Assembly (NCBI RefSeq): GCF_018863235.1
Contig: NZ_JAHKRS010000006.1
Location: 124,001 to 188,000 of the forward strand
Source of the DNA: Pseudomaricurvus albidus
Lineage (GTDB): Bacteria > Pseudomonadota > Gammaproteobacteria > Pseudomonadales > Cellvibrionaceae
Direction: 5' to 3'
DNA: 64,000 bases
The notes under the pieces were generated by a model. It searched no databases. It had not been told where the DNA came from and worked only from the letters and a program-made list of their open reading frames with translations. Positions 55,789 to 64,000 of the stretch are shown in pieces; position 1 is the stretch's first letter; every line of letters starts with the position of its first letter. A program made the translations under genes and the position numbers.

Positions 55789-55828
55789 ATGAGAATCCCT
55801 ATCAACGGGCATGAGAGCGGTTATCAAC
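55789..55828. repeat. Tandem 22-bp-period operator-like repeat between metH and nfuA
   Basis: ATGAGA-N5-TATCAAC occurs at 55789-55806 and again at 55811-55828, with a four-base spacer, giving a period of 22 bp (two helical turns). It lies 95-134 bp before the nfuA start and about 220 bp before metH. Thirteen of thirteen specified bases are identical. Same-face spacing favours cooperative protein binding. Confidence 0.6.
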
Positions 55829-55922
55829 AACAGACAATTAATTAAACCTTGCTATTTCAGTGGTTTTTATCGGGCGCATTTTTCCGTAAAATACCTGAGT
55901 CAATTAGTGAGGTTTAGGTTTG

Positions 55923-56507
55923 ATGGTTAACGTAACGATTACAGATTCGGCTCAGGAATACCTTGCAGAGCTGCTCAGCAAACAGGATTGTGAAGGTATC
56001 GCTATTCGGATGTTTGTCGCGAATCCCGGCACCCCTCAGGCTGAGACCTGTATTGCCTATTGCCGCCCGGGTGAAGAGCAGGACGGAGACGTTAAACTCG
56101 ACCTTGATAAGATCTCTGCTTATTTTGAAGAGCGCAGTTTACCCTTCCTTGAAGACGCCAAAGTTGATTACTCACCGGATCGCATGGGTGGGCAGCTCAC
56201 TATTCGGGCTCCCAATTCGAAAATGCCTCAAGTGACTGACGACAGTCCGGTTGAAGATCGCATCAACTACGTTTTATACAACGAAATCAACCCCGGACTG
56301 GCTGCCCATGGCGGAGAGGTCTCACTGGTTGAATACACTGAAGACAACTATGCCGTACTGAAGTTTGGTGGCGGTTGTCAGGGCTGTAGCGCAGTCGACA
56401 TTACCCTGAAGGAAGGTGTCGAAAAGACCTTGATCGAAAAAATTCCCGGTCTGGTAGGTGTTCGGGATATGACAGATCACAGTGATACCTCTAATGCATA
56501 CGCCTAA
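55923..56507 (+). CDS. nfuA: Fe-S biogenesis protein NfuA
   Basis: A 194-residue protein with an N-terminal A-type-like domain (about 1-95) and a C-terminal Nfu domain. The cluster-binding pair is Cys152/Cys155 in [11 protein letters not shown], close to Cys149/Cys152 of E. coli NfuA. A second pair, Cys43 and Cys47, lies in the N-domain. NfuA carries [4Fe-4S] clusters to client enzymes under oxidative stress. ATG at 55923 is used; TTG one codon earlier is in frame. Divergent from metH. Confidence 0.95.
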   Translation: MVNVTITDSAQEYLAELLSKQDCEGIAIRMFVANPGTPQAETCIAYCRPGEEQDGDVKLDLDKISAYFEERSLPFLEDAKVDYSPDRMGGQLTIRAPNSKMPQVTDDSPVEDRINYVLYNEINPGLAAHGGEVSLVEYTEDNYAVLKFGGGCQGCSAVDITLKEGVEKTLIEKIPGLVGVRDMTDHSDTSNAYA

Positions 56508-56549
56508 AGGTTAACTTTCGAGCTGTTTACAGCGACACATTTGGATTTC

Positions 56550-56577
56550 AAAAGCCGCGTTTTGCGGCTTTTTTTAT
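56550..56577 (+). terminator. Terminator of nfuA
   Basis: AAAGCCGC at 56551-56558 pairs with GCGGCTTT at 56564-56571 over GTTTT, followed by a T-run. Confidence 0.92.
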
Positions 56578-56642
56578 GTCTGAAAAACCGCTTTTTGTGG
56601 TAGGGTTAACCCGTATAACAAAATGAAGTATCAGGAAAACCT

Positions 56643-57521
56643 ATGACTTACACCACATTGGATTATCAGCTTGGCGACGGCATTCTAACCATCACCTTGA
56701 ATCGCCCGGAGCATATGAATTCTTTCACCGTCACTATGGCCAACGAGCTTGTAGATGCCATTAATCGCGCCAGTGATGATGACGATGTTCGAGTGATTGT
56801 CTTTACCGGCGCTGGCAAGGCTTTTTGTGCTGGAATGGATCTAACCGCTGAAGGTAACGTTTTTGGACTCAACGAAGAGCTTGAGCCCAGCCTTGAAGAT
56901 GTGGAAGAGCATTACGAAGACCCTGAGTACATCTCTGGTGTTCGTGATACCGGGGGAAGGGTCAGTCTGGCACTTTATGAGTGTTGCAAGCCGGTAATCG
57001 CTGCCATCAATGGTGCCGCTGTGGGCATTGGTGCCACCATGACCCTTCCAATGGATATTCGCCTGGCATCAACCAAGGCCAGAATTGGTTTTGTTTTCAA
57101 TAAGATAGGTATTACTCCTGAAGCCTGTTCTACCTGGTTTTTGCCCAGAGTAGTGGGCTTGTCTCAGGCTTTGGAATTGACCTATTCAGCAGAAATACTG
57201 GATGCGGATAAGGCCAAGGCTTACGGTTTGGTTAAAGATGTCTACGAGCCGGAAGAGCTGCTGGATGAGGCCTACAAGATTGCTCGTCACATCGCCGATA
57301 ACAGCTCACCTGTCGCCATCGCAATGACACGTCAGATGATGTATCGCAATTCGGCAATGCCTCATCCCCGCGACGCGCACAAGGTCGACTCGCTGGCCAT
57401 TTTTTATGCCAGTCAAAAAGACGGTAAAGAGGGGGTCGCCTCGTTTCTGGAGAAACGCAAGGCAGAGTTTACTCAGAAGGCTCCTTCAGACTTGCCCGCA
57501 TTTTACCCCTGGTGGGATTAA
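56643..57521 (+). CDS. Enoyl-CoA hydratase/isomerase (crotonase) family enzyme
   Basis: The 292-residue enzyme has the crotonase fold: LTITLNRPEHMNSFT, the first oxyanion-hole segment GKAFCAGMDL, and the second AAINGAAVGIGATMTLPMDI. GITPEACSTWFLPRVVG carries a Glu at one usual catalytic position. An acidic insertion (about 76-97) follows the first oxyanion loop and is seen in crotonase-like proteins of beta-oxidation type. Acts on acyl-CoA; substrate unknown. It stands alone, not in a fatty-acid operon. Confidence 0.88.
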   Translation: MTYTTLDYQLGDGILTITLNRPEHMNSFTVTMANELVDAINRASDDDDVRVIVFTGAGKAFCAGMDLTAEGNVFGLNEELEPSLEDVEEHYEDPEYISGVRDTGGRVSLALYECCKPVIAAINGAAVGIGATMTLPMDIRLASTKARIGFVFNKIGITPEACSTWFLPRVVGLSQALELTYSAEILDADKAKAYGLVKDVYEPEELLDEAYKIARHIADNSSPVAIAMTRQMMYRNSAMPHPRDAHKVDSLAIFYASQKDGKEGVASFLEKRKAEFTQKAPSDLPAFYPWWD

Positions 57522-57540
57522 TATTCGGCATCGGTCGCGA

Positions 57541-57585
57541 GACACAAAAAAGCCGGCACTCAGATGAGGCCGGCTTTTTTGTGTC
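57541..57585. terminator. Bidirectional terminator between crotonase and DAHP synthase genes
   Basis: GACACAAAAAAGCCGGC at 57541-57557 and GCCGGCTTTTTTGTGTC at 57569-57585 are perfect 17-bp arms. The internal T-run serves the plus strand and the complementary A-run serves the minus strand, so both convergent genes can end here. Confidence 0.95.
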
Positions 57586-57611
57586 TGAACAATTGTATCT
57601 GATCGGCTATT

Positions 57612-58682
57612 TTAACGACGCTTTTTCAGGGGTTCAGCGACTTTTGCTGCCATATCCTTGATGGTTTTCTCTGTCGTTGGCCAGTCAATACAGGCGTCGG
57701 TAACGGAGACGCCATAGGTCAGATCGTCCAGATTGCTGGAAATCTTCTGGTTACCCGGACCGATATTACTTTCCACCATCAGGCCAATAATGGTCTGGTT
57801 GCCTTCCAGAATCTGATTGGCAATGTTGTCCATAACCAGAGGTTGTAATTCGTGATTTTTGTTGGAGTTCGCGTGGCTGCAATCGACCATGATATTGGTG
57901 GATACACCGGCTTTTTCCAGTTCCTGCTCGCACAGAGCAATACTGACGGAGTCATAATTTGGCTTGCCAGCACCGCCACGCAATACCACGTGACCGTAGG
58001 CGTTGCCCTTGGTGTGGGTGATAGCCACTTGACCGTCGTTATTGATGCCGAGGAAACGGTGAGGGCTGGAAACGGATTCCAGTGCGTTGATGGCTACAGT
58101 CAAACCGCCGTCAGTACCGTTTTTGAAACCCACGGCAGAAGACAAGCCACTGGCCATTTCACGGTGTGTCTGAGACTCGGTGGTGCGAGCGCCAATGGCT
58201 GACCAGGAGATCAGATCCTGAATATACTGCGGAGAAATCGGGTCCAGAGCTTCGGTAGCCGTCGGCAGACCAATTTCAGCAATATCCAGCAGCAGTTTGC
58301 GGCCGATGTGCAAGCCTTCTTCGATTTTGAAAGAATCATCCAGGTATGGGTCGTTGATCAGGCCTTTCCAGCCCACTGTGGTGCGAGGTTTTTCGAAATA
58401 CACACGCATCACGATAAACAGAGAGTCTTTAACATCATCTGAGAGTGCTTTCAGGCGATGCGCATAGTCTATCGCAGCATCTACGTCGTGGATGGAGCAG
58501 GGGCCAATCACGACCATCAAGCGGTGATCCTTACCCTCTAAAATGTTACGAACGGTCTCGCGCCCTTCAGTCACTACTTTGCGTGCTTTATCGGTCAGCG
58601 GTAAGGCGCTTTTGATTGCAGCTGGTGAAATCAGGATCTCTTGCGAGACGATGTTCAGATCGTCTACAGCGAACTCTGTCAT
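57612..58682 (-). CDS. 3-Deoxy-7-phosphoheptulonate (DAHP) synthase, class I
   Basis: The 356-residue enzyme condenses phosphoenolpyruvate and erythrose 4-phosphate in the first shikimate step. It has VVIGPCSIHD, YFEKPRTTVGWKGLINDP, GARTTESQTHREMASGLSS and MVDCSHANSNK, the metal and substrate residues of the AroF/G/H type. The length agrees with E. coli. Which amino acid inhibits it cannot be told safely from sequence. ATG at 58682 is used (MTEFAVDDLN); an upstream in-frame extension is hydrophobic and not homologous. Confidence 0.93.
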   Translation of the reverse strand: MTEFAVDDLNIVSQEILISPAAIKSALPLTDKARKVVTEGRETVRNILEGKDHRLMVVIGPCSIHDVDAAIDYAHRLKALSDDVKDSLFIVMRVYFEKPRTTVGWKGLINDPYLDDSFKIEEGLHIGRKLLLDIAEIGLPTATEALDPISPQYIQDLISWSAIGARTTESQTHREMASGLSSAVGFKNGTDGGLTVAINALESVSSPHRFLGINNDGQVAITHTKGNAYGHVVLRGGAGKPNYDSVSIALCEQELEKAGVSTNIMVDCSHANSNKNHELQPLVMDNIANQILEGNQTIIGLMVESNIGPGNQKISSNLDDLTYGVSVTDACIDWPTTEKTIKDMAAKVAEPLKKRR

Positions 58683-58809
58683 TGAACTACCCAATACGGT
58701 TGTTTTCGGTAAGCGGGCTATTCTACTGAAAAACAACATAAATAGTGAAACTTAATGGCCTGATTTTGGCCATTAAAGGCTGGTTTTTAGCTGGTTTTTA
58801 CAATCCGTG

Positions 58810-61800
58810 TCAACTCAACACTTCCAGATGAGCCAATAACGGGAAATACAGTGCCATTTTTACGTGTTCGTCATCCAATTCAGGGAACAACCGGCGATAG
58901 CGTTGCAGCTGAGGTAAATATGCTTCAGTTTCTGCACTCAAAAAGCTGTTTAAATCCTGGTCGGCTGTGGGCTCGCTGGACTTGTAATCGATAATCCAGC
59001 GAACACCCCGGTCAACAAACGTACGATCAATGATGGAGTTGCGCGCCCCAGGTGTCTTGGATTCTCCCTGAGGAGCCGACCAAAAGCTCTGTTCACAGGC
59101 CGATTGTTCATGACGGTTGTCCAGTAACCAGCGGCCTTTGTCATCAGCCAGCATACGGTGCAGGCCCAGCTCAATCCGGTTGAGAGCTTCCGTTAATGAA
59201 TGGCCAAATAAACCCTGTTGGCGAAGCTGACTGAGCCAGAAGGGGTGCTGGCGACGGATACGGTTACTGTCCCAGGTCTCGATCCCATCATTGACAATTT
59301 GCGCAAGGGTTCGGTGCAACACTGTGCCGGTATAGCGCGATGCCCTATGTCGCAAATAATCATCGTTGACGATGTTTTCTTCATCCCCAAACTCCCGGCC
59401 CCGGTAAGCGGCCAAAAGACTGGAGGGTACCAACGTCGGGCGCTGCCAATCCGGTGTCAGGCGACGAATCATGGCGATGGGCTGAAGGTTGTGGCGGGTT
59501 TCTTCAGTTTCACCGACCACAGTGTATTGTGCCGCTTCCTGCACGGCTGGCCACAAAGGTGCAAGCAACGCTCCGGCAGAGGGGGCTTTTGGCAGTTCAC
59601 TTTTGCTATCCACATTAAGATTGGCCAGCAGGTGAAGGCGTTTGATCGCACGGGTACAACCTACATACAGTAACCGTGTAGCCTCCAGCGTGTTTTTGAT
59701 TTTTTGTTCCTGGCGCAGGAATTGATACAGAGGATCATCATCGTCACCCGTGGCGGATAGAGGTCCCAGCATGAGTTGTTTTTCGTGGTTGGTATTGATT
59801 CGTTCCTGCCACAAAATCAGCTGCTTTTCATCGCTGCGCTGGGTTTTGTCCAGTCCGGGGATGATGACGGTTTCAAACTCCAACCCCTTGGATTTATGAA
59901 TGGTCATTACCTGAATCCGCGGATCAGCATCTGCCGCAGGGCGGGCATAGAGTTGTTTTACCGAGCGGGAAAACTCGTCCCACTGCAGCAGCTTTCCGCC
60001 TTCGTCGAATTTGTCCAGCAGATTGAAAAAGTCTTGGGCGTTGGTCAAATCAATAGCGTCAGGCACACAGGCAGGCCCGCCGAGAGACACCCAGAGTCCT
60101 TCGATCCACTGTCTTAAACTTTTACGGCGACGATTTTGCCAGGCGGTTTTAATCTGTGGGACAGTCCGGCTGAGTATCTTTTTGGCTTCCTTGCTTAATC
60201 CCTCGATGCTTGTGTGATCAAGAAGATTGTTCAGAATGGCAGGAAAGTTTTTTTGATCTTCAGTTTTGCTGTGCCTTACCAGTCTCAGCAAGTCCTCATT
60301 ACTCAAACCAATCATCGGGCATCGCAAGATAGCGAGCCAGGCGTTGCGGTCAGAAGGATCGAGCAGGGCGCGGGTGAGACTCAGTAAATCGACGATTGCC
60401 ATACGGCTCGAAAGAGGGTCGATGTCCGTTGCCTGCCAGCGCAATCCGGCGGTTTGCAGGGCATGGATGACTTCACGCAAGTGAGGGCGGTTTCTGACCA
60501 GAATCGCGACACGCCCCTTGTCATCTGCAGCAAGTGCTTCCTTGACCAGCTCAACGACTTTCTCGGCTTCGGCCTTGCGATCCGGAGCGTCCAGAAACAC
60601 GTGGGTTTTCACTGCCGGTCCGTCCAGAGCTGGTTTAAACCCCACAGACGGCGCGTAGGTTACTGCACCTCGTGATATGTCATCCGCTTCGGGAAAGGCG
60701 TTTTTAAATGCCATGTTGACCCAGTCCACTACAGCGGATTGGGAGCGGAAATTGACCGTCAATTCGAGAGGCGTGAGAGCGATGTCGCCGATGCCATTGT
60801 TGCGGGCATCCAGAAAAATACCGACGTTTGCGTCACGGAATCCATAGCAGGACTGCATGCCGTCACCCACGATAAACAGAGTACGGCCATCATCCGGTTG
60901 CCAGCCGGCGGTCAGTTTTTCCAGCAGTTGCAATTGTGGAGTGGCAGTATCCTGAAACTCATCCACCAGAATGTGTTTGATCTGGTAGTCGAGCAGCAGA
61001 CTCAGGTCCGTGGGGGAATCCTCATCGCCCAAGGCCATGAGAGCCCCTTGAGTGATTTCACTGAAGTCCGTCGCGTTCAGAGCGCGAAAGGCCAATTTCA
61101 GCTGAATAACAGCATAGGGCATGATGCGGGTCAGACCATCAAGAAGGCGCCATTGCTGGTGGGGGTAATGGGTTGGAGGAAGAATCCGGATAAGCTGTAA
61201 CAGATCCAGCAGTTTCTTTTGCTCACTCAGGTGGCCTATCAGGGCCGCCATGGCCTCTTTCTTTTGTTTGGCAGCAGCTTTGCTGTCTTTGTCTGTCCCG
61301 GCGGGAAACCCAAAATTCTTGTTGAGTCCTTTGAGGGTGCGCCACTGTCCTGCCTGAGTCAGTAGCAACTCTACGACACAGCGCCAATCCTCCAGACTCT
61401 CCGGCAGACAGGGGGGCAACTCGACCATGCCAGATAGCTGACAGATCAGCGAGCCGGGTTTGTCTTCAAGGCTGTTGGTGCCCGCGTAATCGGCGAGTAA
61501 GCACAGATCGCTGGCGTGTGGCAGCAAAAGTTCGCTGGTCTCTTCCAGTGTTTCGATGACCAATTGCTGGAGAACATTTTCCAAATAGGTTCGCGCATCC
61601 CTAGCGCTGAGAAGTGGCAACAGCCACTGATCACGCTTGCCTAGAAGACTGATCAACAGGTTTGTAACCGCCTCAATATTGTTGTCCAGGTGAACAAACA
61701 GCTCTTTTAAGTCGTGCTGAAGCTGTCCTTCCTGCTCGAGCGACGCAAGGGTTTGCTCAACCGCCTGACGATAAACAACCTGCGGGTGCTCGAGCATTTG

Positions 61801-62220
61801 ACTGGAGCCACCAATGCCACTGGTAATGGGGTTGTATTGAGTTAACGACCGACACAGGCCATCGATGGTCTGGACACGCAATCGATTGGGGTTTTTAAGC
61901 AGTTGCCACTGTTGTTGCTGATCCCGTTCGATAACTTTACGTGCCAGATCCCAGGTTAACTGTTCGTGAGGTTCTTCCGGGCGGGGATTCTCGGCGGCAA
62001 ACTGTATGGCGTCGGTGATTCGTTCCTGCATTTCCGCCGCAGCCTTGCGGGTAAAGGTAATGCAGACCACTTCTTCCGGGTTATCACACAGGGGAAGTAG
62101 GGTTAAAACCCGCTGAGTCAGCAAGCCGGTTTTGCCGGAGCCCGCAGGTGCAGTGACCGCGAAGGACTTTTGAGGATTCAGGGCTTCGGCGCGAGCCAGA
62201 TGATCTTGTGGCTGCATCAT
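58810..62220 (-). CDS. AddA-like UvrD-family helicase-nuclease
   Basis: A 1136-residue protein with a superfamily 1 helicase and a RecB-type nuclease. Helicase motif I is TAPAGSGKTGLLTQRVL, motif II is VDEFQDTATPQL, motif III is FIVGDGMQSCYGFRDAN, and motif VI is RLLYVGCTRAIKRLH. The C-terminal nuclease domain has GTVLHRTLAQIV and DRGVRWIIDYKSSEPT, the D...DYK metal site. Its ATG overlaps the stop of the upstream AddB-like gene by four bases (ATGA), so the two subunits are translationally coupled. They should resect double-strand breaks like AddAB or RecBCD. Confidence 0.92.
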   Translation of the reverse strand: MMQPQDHLARAEALNPQKSFAVTAPAGSGKTGLLTQRVLTLLPLCDNPEEVVCITFTRKAAAEMQERITDAIQFAAENPRPEEPHEQLTWDLARKVIERDQQQQWQLLKNPNRLRVQTIDGLCRSLTQYNPITSGIGGSSQMLEHPQVVYRQAVEQTLASLEQEGQLQHDLKELFVHLDNNIEAVTNLLISLLGKRDQWLLPLLSARDARTYLENVLQQLVIETLEETSELLLPHASDLCLLADYAGTNSLEDKPGSLICQLSGMVELPPCLPESLEDWRCVVELLLTQAGQWRTLKGLNKNFGFPAGTDKDSKAAAKQKKEAMAALIGHLSEQKKLLDLLQLIRILPPTHYPHQQWRLLDGLTRIMPYAVIQLKLAFRALNATDFSEITQGALMALGDEDSPTDLSLLLDYQIKHILVDEFQDTATPQLQLLEKLTAGWQPDDGRTLFIVGDGMQSCYGFRDANVGIFLDARNNGIGDIALTPLELTVNFRSQSAVVDWVNMAFKNAFPEADDISRGAVTYAPSVGFKPALDGPAVKTHVFLDAPDRKAEAEKVVELVKEALAADDKGRVAILVRNRPHLREVIHALQTAGLRWQATDIDPLSSRMAIVDLLSLTRALLDPSDRNAWLAILRCPMIGLSNEDLLRLVRHSKTEDQKNFPAILNNLLDHTSIEGLSKEAKKILSRTVPQIKTAWQNRRRKSLRQWIEGLWVSLGGPACVPDAIDLTNAQDFFNLLDKFDEGGKLLQWDEFSRSVKQLYARPAADADPRIQVMTIHKSKGLEFETVIIPGLDKTQRSDEKQLILWQERINTNHEKQLMLGPLSATGDDDDPLYQFLRQEQKIKNTLEATRLLYVGCTRAIKRLHLLANLNVDSKSELPKAPSAGALLAPLWPAVQEAAQYTVVGETEETRHNLQPIAMIRRLTPDWQRPTLVPSSLLAAYRGREFGDEENIVNDDYLRHRASRYTGTVLHRTLAQIVNDGIETWDSNRIRRQHPFWLSQLRQQGLFGHSLTEALNRIELGLHRMLADDKGRWLLDNRHEQSACEQSFWSAPQGESKTPGARNSIIDRTFVDRGVRWIIDYKSSEPTADQDLNSFLSAETEAYLPQLQRYRRLFPELDDEHVKMALYFPLLAHLEVLS

Positions 62221-64000
62221 GCTTGCCCCCCATGAAGCTGAAAGGCATCGCGTACAAAGTCTTCTTCTTGCCAGCGCAGGATAGGGGCCAAATCTTCATA
62301 AAACCGTTTTAAAGAAGGGCTTTTAAAATCCAGTGAACAGTCACCTTGCAAGAAGGTGGTTGCCAGCATTTCCAGCTGCTGTTGCCAGTGCTCTCGAATT
62401 AATTGCCAATCGGTGGGCAGCTCCAGAGAATCTGCTTTGCCTGCGGGCAAAATGTCTGGATGATCCACTGACAGCCCCCCCAAGCCTTTGATGGCAACTT
62501 CTTTAGCGTTCACCTGAGCAAACATAACAGCACTGATGTCGGTCTCCTGATCCTGCAGATAACATAAACAGTAGAGCGGTAATTGCGGTTCATCCGGACG
62601 TTCACCACCCCAGCTTTTAGGGGTCGGAGAACCGGTTTTGTAATCGATCAGAATGAGCTCTCCATCACTCAGTTTATCCATGCGGTCCAGACGTAATGTC
62701 AAAGGCAAACCGGCGAAATTGGCCTTAATGGCGTCTTCATTGGCCACGACAGTGAACTCCGGGCGTTGTTTCTCCAACTCAAGCCAACGGAGGATTAGCT
62801 GGCAATGACGCTGTTGTTCAAGGGCGGAATAGTTTTCCCCAAAGAAGTCAGGTTCGCGTTTGCGGAACTGGTGGATGTGTTCCTGTACCCGTGCATTTAC
62901 CAGTGCTTTAAGCTCCATATCAGGCATTGCTATAAGGGTCTTCTGATCCACCAGCGCTTTCCAGATATCGGATAACGCATCGTGCAGGATCTGCCCGCGT
63001 TGCATCGGTGTAAAACCTAACGCCTCGGGATCGGCTTGTTGAGCGCCAAGACGATGCAGGGCAAAAGCTGCAAAAGGGGATATTGCCTGGTTTTTCAGGA
63101 TCTGACTTCCACCACGAATCTGGGCGAGCTCAGTGGGGCTTACTGCTGGGCCGGTGCCAGTGTTAATCCATTCAAGTTGCTGGTGCGCAACGATTTCCTG
63201 CAGGTAGTTGGGCCAGCCTGTTGAAAGCGAAGAATCCAATGCTTTAAGAGTGTCTTCGGCCGAAGAGGCAACAAGGTTTTTGACCAGAGCACTGGGTTGC
63301 AATGGCATATCCGCATCAAAGCAGGGGTAACTGAACACCACCTCTGGAGCACAATGCCGATAGCCTTCCGTCAGGCGTTCGGCAAAGGCAAGTTCACGAT
63401 CGGCATCGGCATGGGGCATGCCATGCTGACGCTGCAAGCTCAATGGTAACAGTGGATTGGGCTCTGGCGCTGGTGGCCAGTTTTGTTGACTCATCCCCAA
63501 GACCCAGCAATGAGAAAACTGCAGTCCAGCACCCTCCAGAATACCCAGGATTTGCACGGGAGACTCAGGTGTCTGTGCCTGAAAATGTTCGCTGCCTGCC
63601 AGCTGGGTCAAGAGGTTAATGGCCTCATCACAGGTGAATAGCTTGCCAGTACTTTCCAGCTGGCAAAATTTCTCCTGCAATTGATACCACTGGGTCATTT
63701 GCTGGAATTCATTACTGTCCAGCCGGCGCGTTCCAGGCCAGCCCAGATGCCGCAATTGAGACTCAAACAATTCCAGCCACTGGCTGGGTAATAGCTGTTT
63801 GGCACGCTGACGGCGTAATGACTCAATATGTTGTAATCGCTGATCCAGCAATTGCCACTGTTCTGACTCAAGGTCTTCTGTTGAAGAAGGGGGGGCTTCA
63901 TGCTGAGCCAGTTTATGGCAGATTTGTCTTAACTGACTGACTTTAATTCTGGCTCGCTGAAGCTTCTTCAGTTGTTGTGCCAATGACTCACTCACTGACA
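62217..64000 (-). CDS. AddB-like nuclease subunit (N-terminus beyond window)
   Basis: The frame is open to the window edge on the minus strand, about 594 codons, so the N-terminus is missing and internal ATG/GTG codons near the edge are probably not starts. The C-terminal PD-(D/E)xK nuclease is visible: GQILHDALSDIW (about 250 codons from the end), LRLDRMDKLSDGELILIDYK with the Asp and DYK metal site. Upstream is an inactive-helicase-like region with ILGILEGAGLQFSHCWVLGM. It resembles the 'probable DNA repair protein' branch of AddB. The cysteine pattern of the AddB Fe-S cluster is not visible at the C-terminus. Confidence 0.85.
   Translation of the reverse strand, partial: SVSESLAQQLKKLQRARIKVSQLRQICHKLAQHEAPPSSTEDLESEQWQLLDQRLQHIESLRRQRAKQLLPSQWLELFESQLRHLGWPGTRRLDSNEFQQMTQWYQLQEKFCQLESTGKLFTCDEAINLLTQLAGSEHFQAQTPESPVQILGILEGAGLQFSHCWVLGMSQQNWPPAPEPNPLLPLSLQRQHGMPHADADRELAFAERLTEGYRHCAPEVVFSYPCFDADMPLQPSALVKNLVASSAEDTLKALDSSLSTGWPNYLQEIVAHQQLEWINTGTGPAVSPTELAQIRGGSQILKNQAISPFAAFALHRLGAQQADPEALGFTPMQRGQILHDALSDIWKALVDQKTLIAMPDMELKALVNARVQEHIHQFRKREPDFFGENYSALEQQRHCQLILRWLELEKQRPEFTVVANEDAIKANFAGLPLTLRLDRMDKLSDGELILIDYKTGSPTPKSWGGERPDEPQLPLYCLCYLQDQETDISAVMFAQVNAKEVAIKGLGGLSVDHPDILPAGKADSLELPTDWQLIREHWQQQLEMLATTFLQGDCSLDFKSPSLKRFYEDLAPILRWQEEDFVRDAFQLHGGQA

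Overview
The window reads as core chromosome of a gammaproteobacterium. Gene content and order match the Pseudomonas/Oceanospirillales/Cellvibrionales side of the class: tauE-like/cysB/cysH/thrH/pabB, tusDCB beside a YccA-like gene, rne/rluC/HAD, roxA/purB/hflD/mnmA/nudJ/rluE/idh/icd/cspD/clpS/clpA/infA/bpt/aat/trxB/ftsK/lolA/rarA/crcB/serS/cysG, and cysI/metH/nfuA. Gene order was compared from memory of Pseudomonas and E. coli maps, and the genus cannot be fixed from the sequence alone. Base composition looks even, near 50% GC by eye, with AT-rich intergenic regions. I see no insertion sequence, integrase, phage gene, CRISPR array or rRNA. One tRNA gene (Ser, anticodon TGA) is present.

Layout. 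1-5756: sulfur assimilation (truncated sulfite exporter, cysB, thioredoxin-like gene, cysH), then thrH and pabB. 5757-8932: an empty stretch, then a hydrolase-fold/Rieske/rraA trio and a periplasmic protease-fold protein. 9160-11334: tusDCB, a BAX-inhibitor-like membrane protein and tRNA-Ser. 11522-17164: RNase E with a long leader, divergent from rluC and a HAD phosphatase. 17187-25505: a long minus-strand run (secretin-N-domain protein, a DUF7931-like protein, roxA, purB, hflD, mnmA, an endonuclease/exonuclease/phosphatase-fold protein, nudJ, rluE). 25655-29379: both kinds of NADP isocitrate dehydrogenase in tandem. 29475-35918: cspD, then the bacterial N-degron machinery (clpS, clpA, bpt, aat) with infA inside it, and trxB. 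36266-45863: ftsK, lolA, rarA, crcB, serS, cysG, an unknown gene and gor. 46119-55567: small membrane proteins, a KefB-type transporter, cysI with its DUF934 partner, a MarR regulator and metH. 55923-64000: nfuA, a crotonase-family enzyme, DAHP synthase and an AddA/AddB-like helicase-nuclease pair cut by the window end.

Shared logic. Sulfur recurs through the window: CysB as regulator, APS reductase, sulfite reductase with its siroheme synthase, thiol reductases (trxB, gor), the TusBCD relay that feeds MnmA, methionine synthase and an Fe-S scaffold. A second theme is RNA and translation quality: RNase E with its modulator RraA, RluC, RluE, MnmA, RoxA, IF-1 and the N-degron enzymes.

No clearly new multi-gene system is visible. 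The most interesting signals are small: a well-delimited 38-residue membrane peptide gene, tandem operator-like repeats and a perfect palindrome between metH and nfuA, a hydrolase-fold protein that has lost its nucleophile and overlaps a Rieske gene, a short Cys-Cys leader-type reading frame before thrH, a possibly leaderless rluC, and several hairpins without U-tracts just after stop codons.
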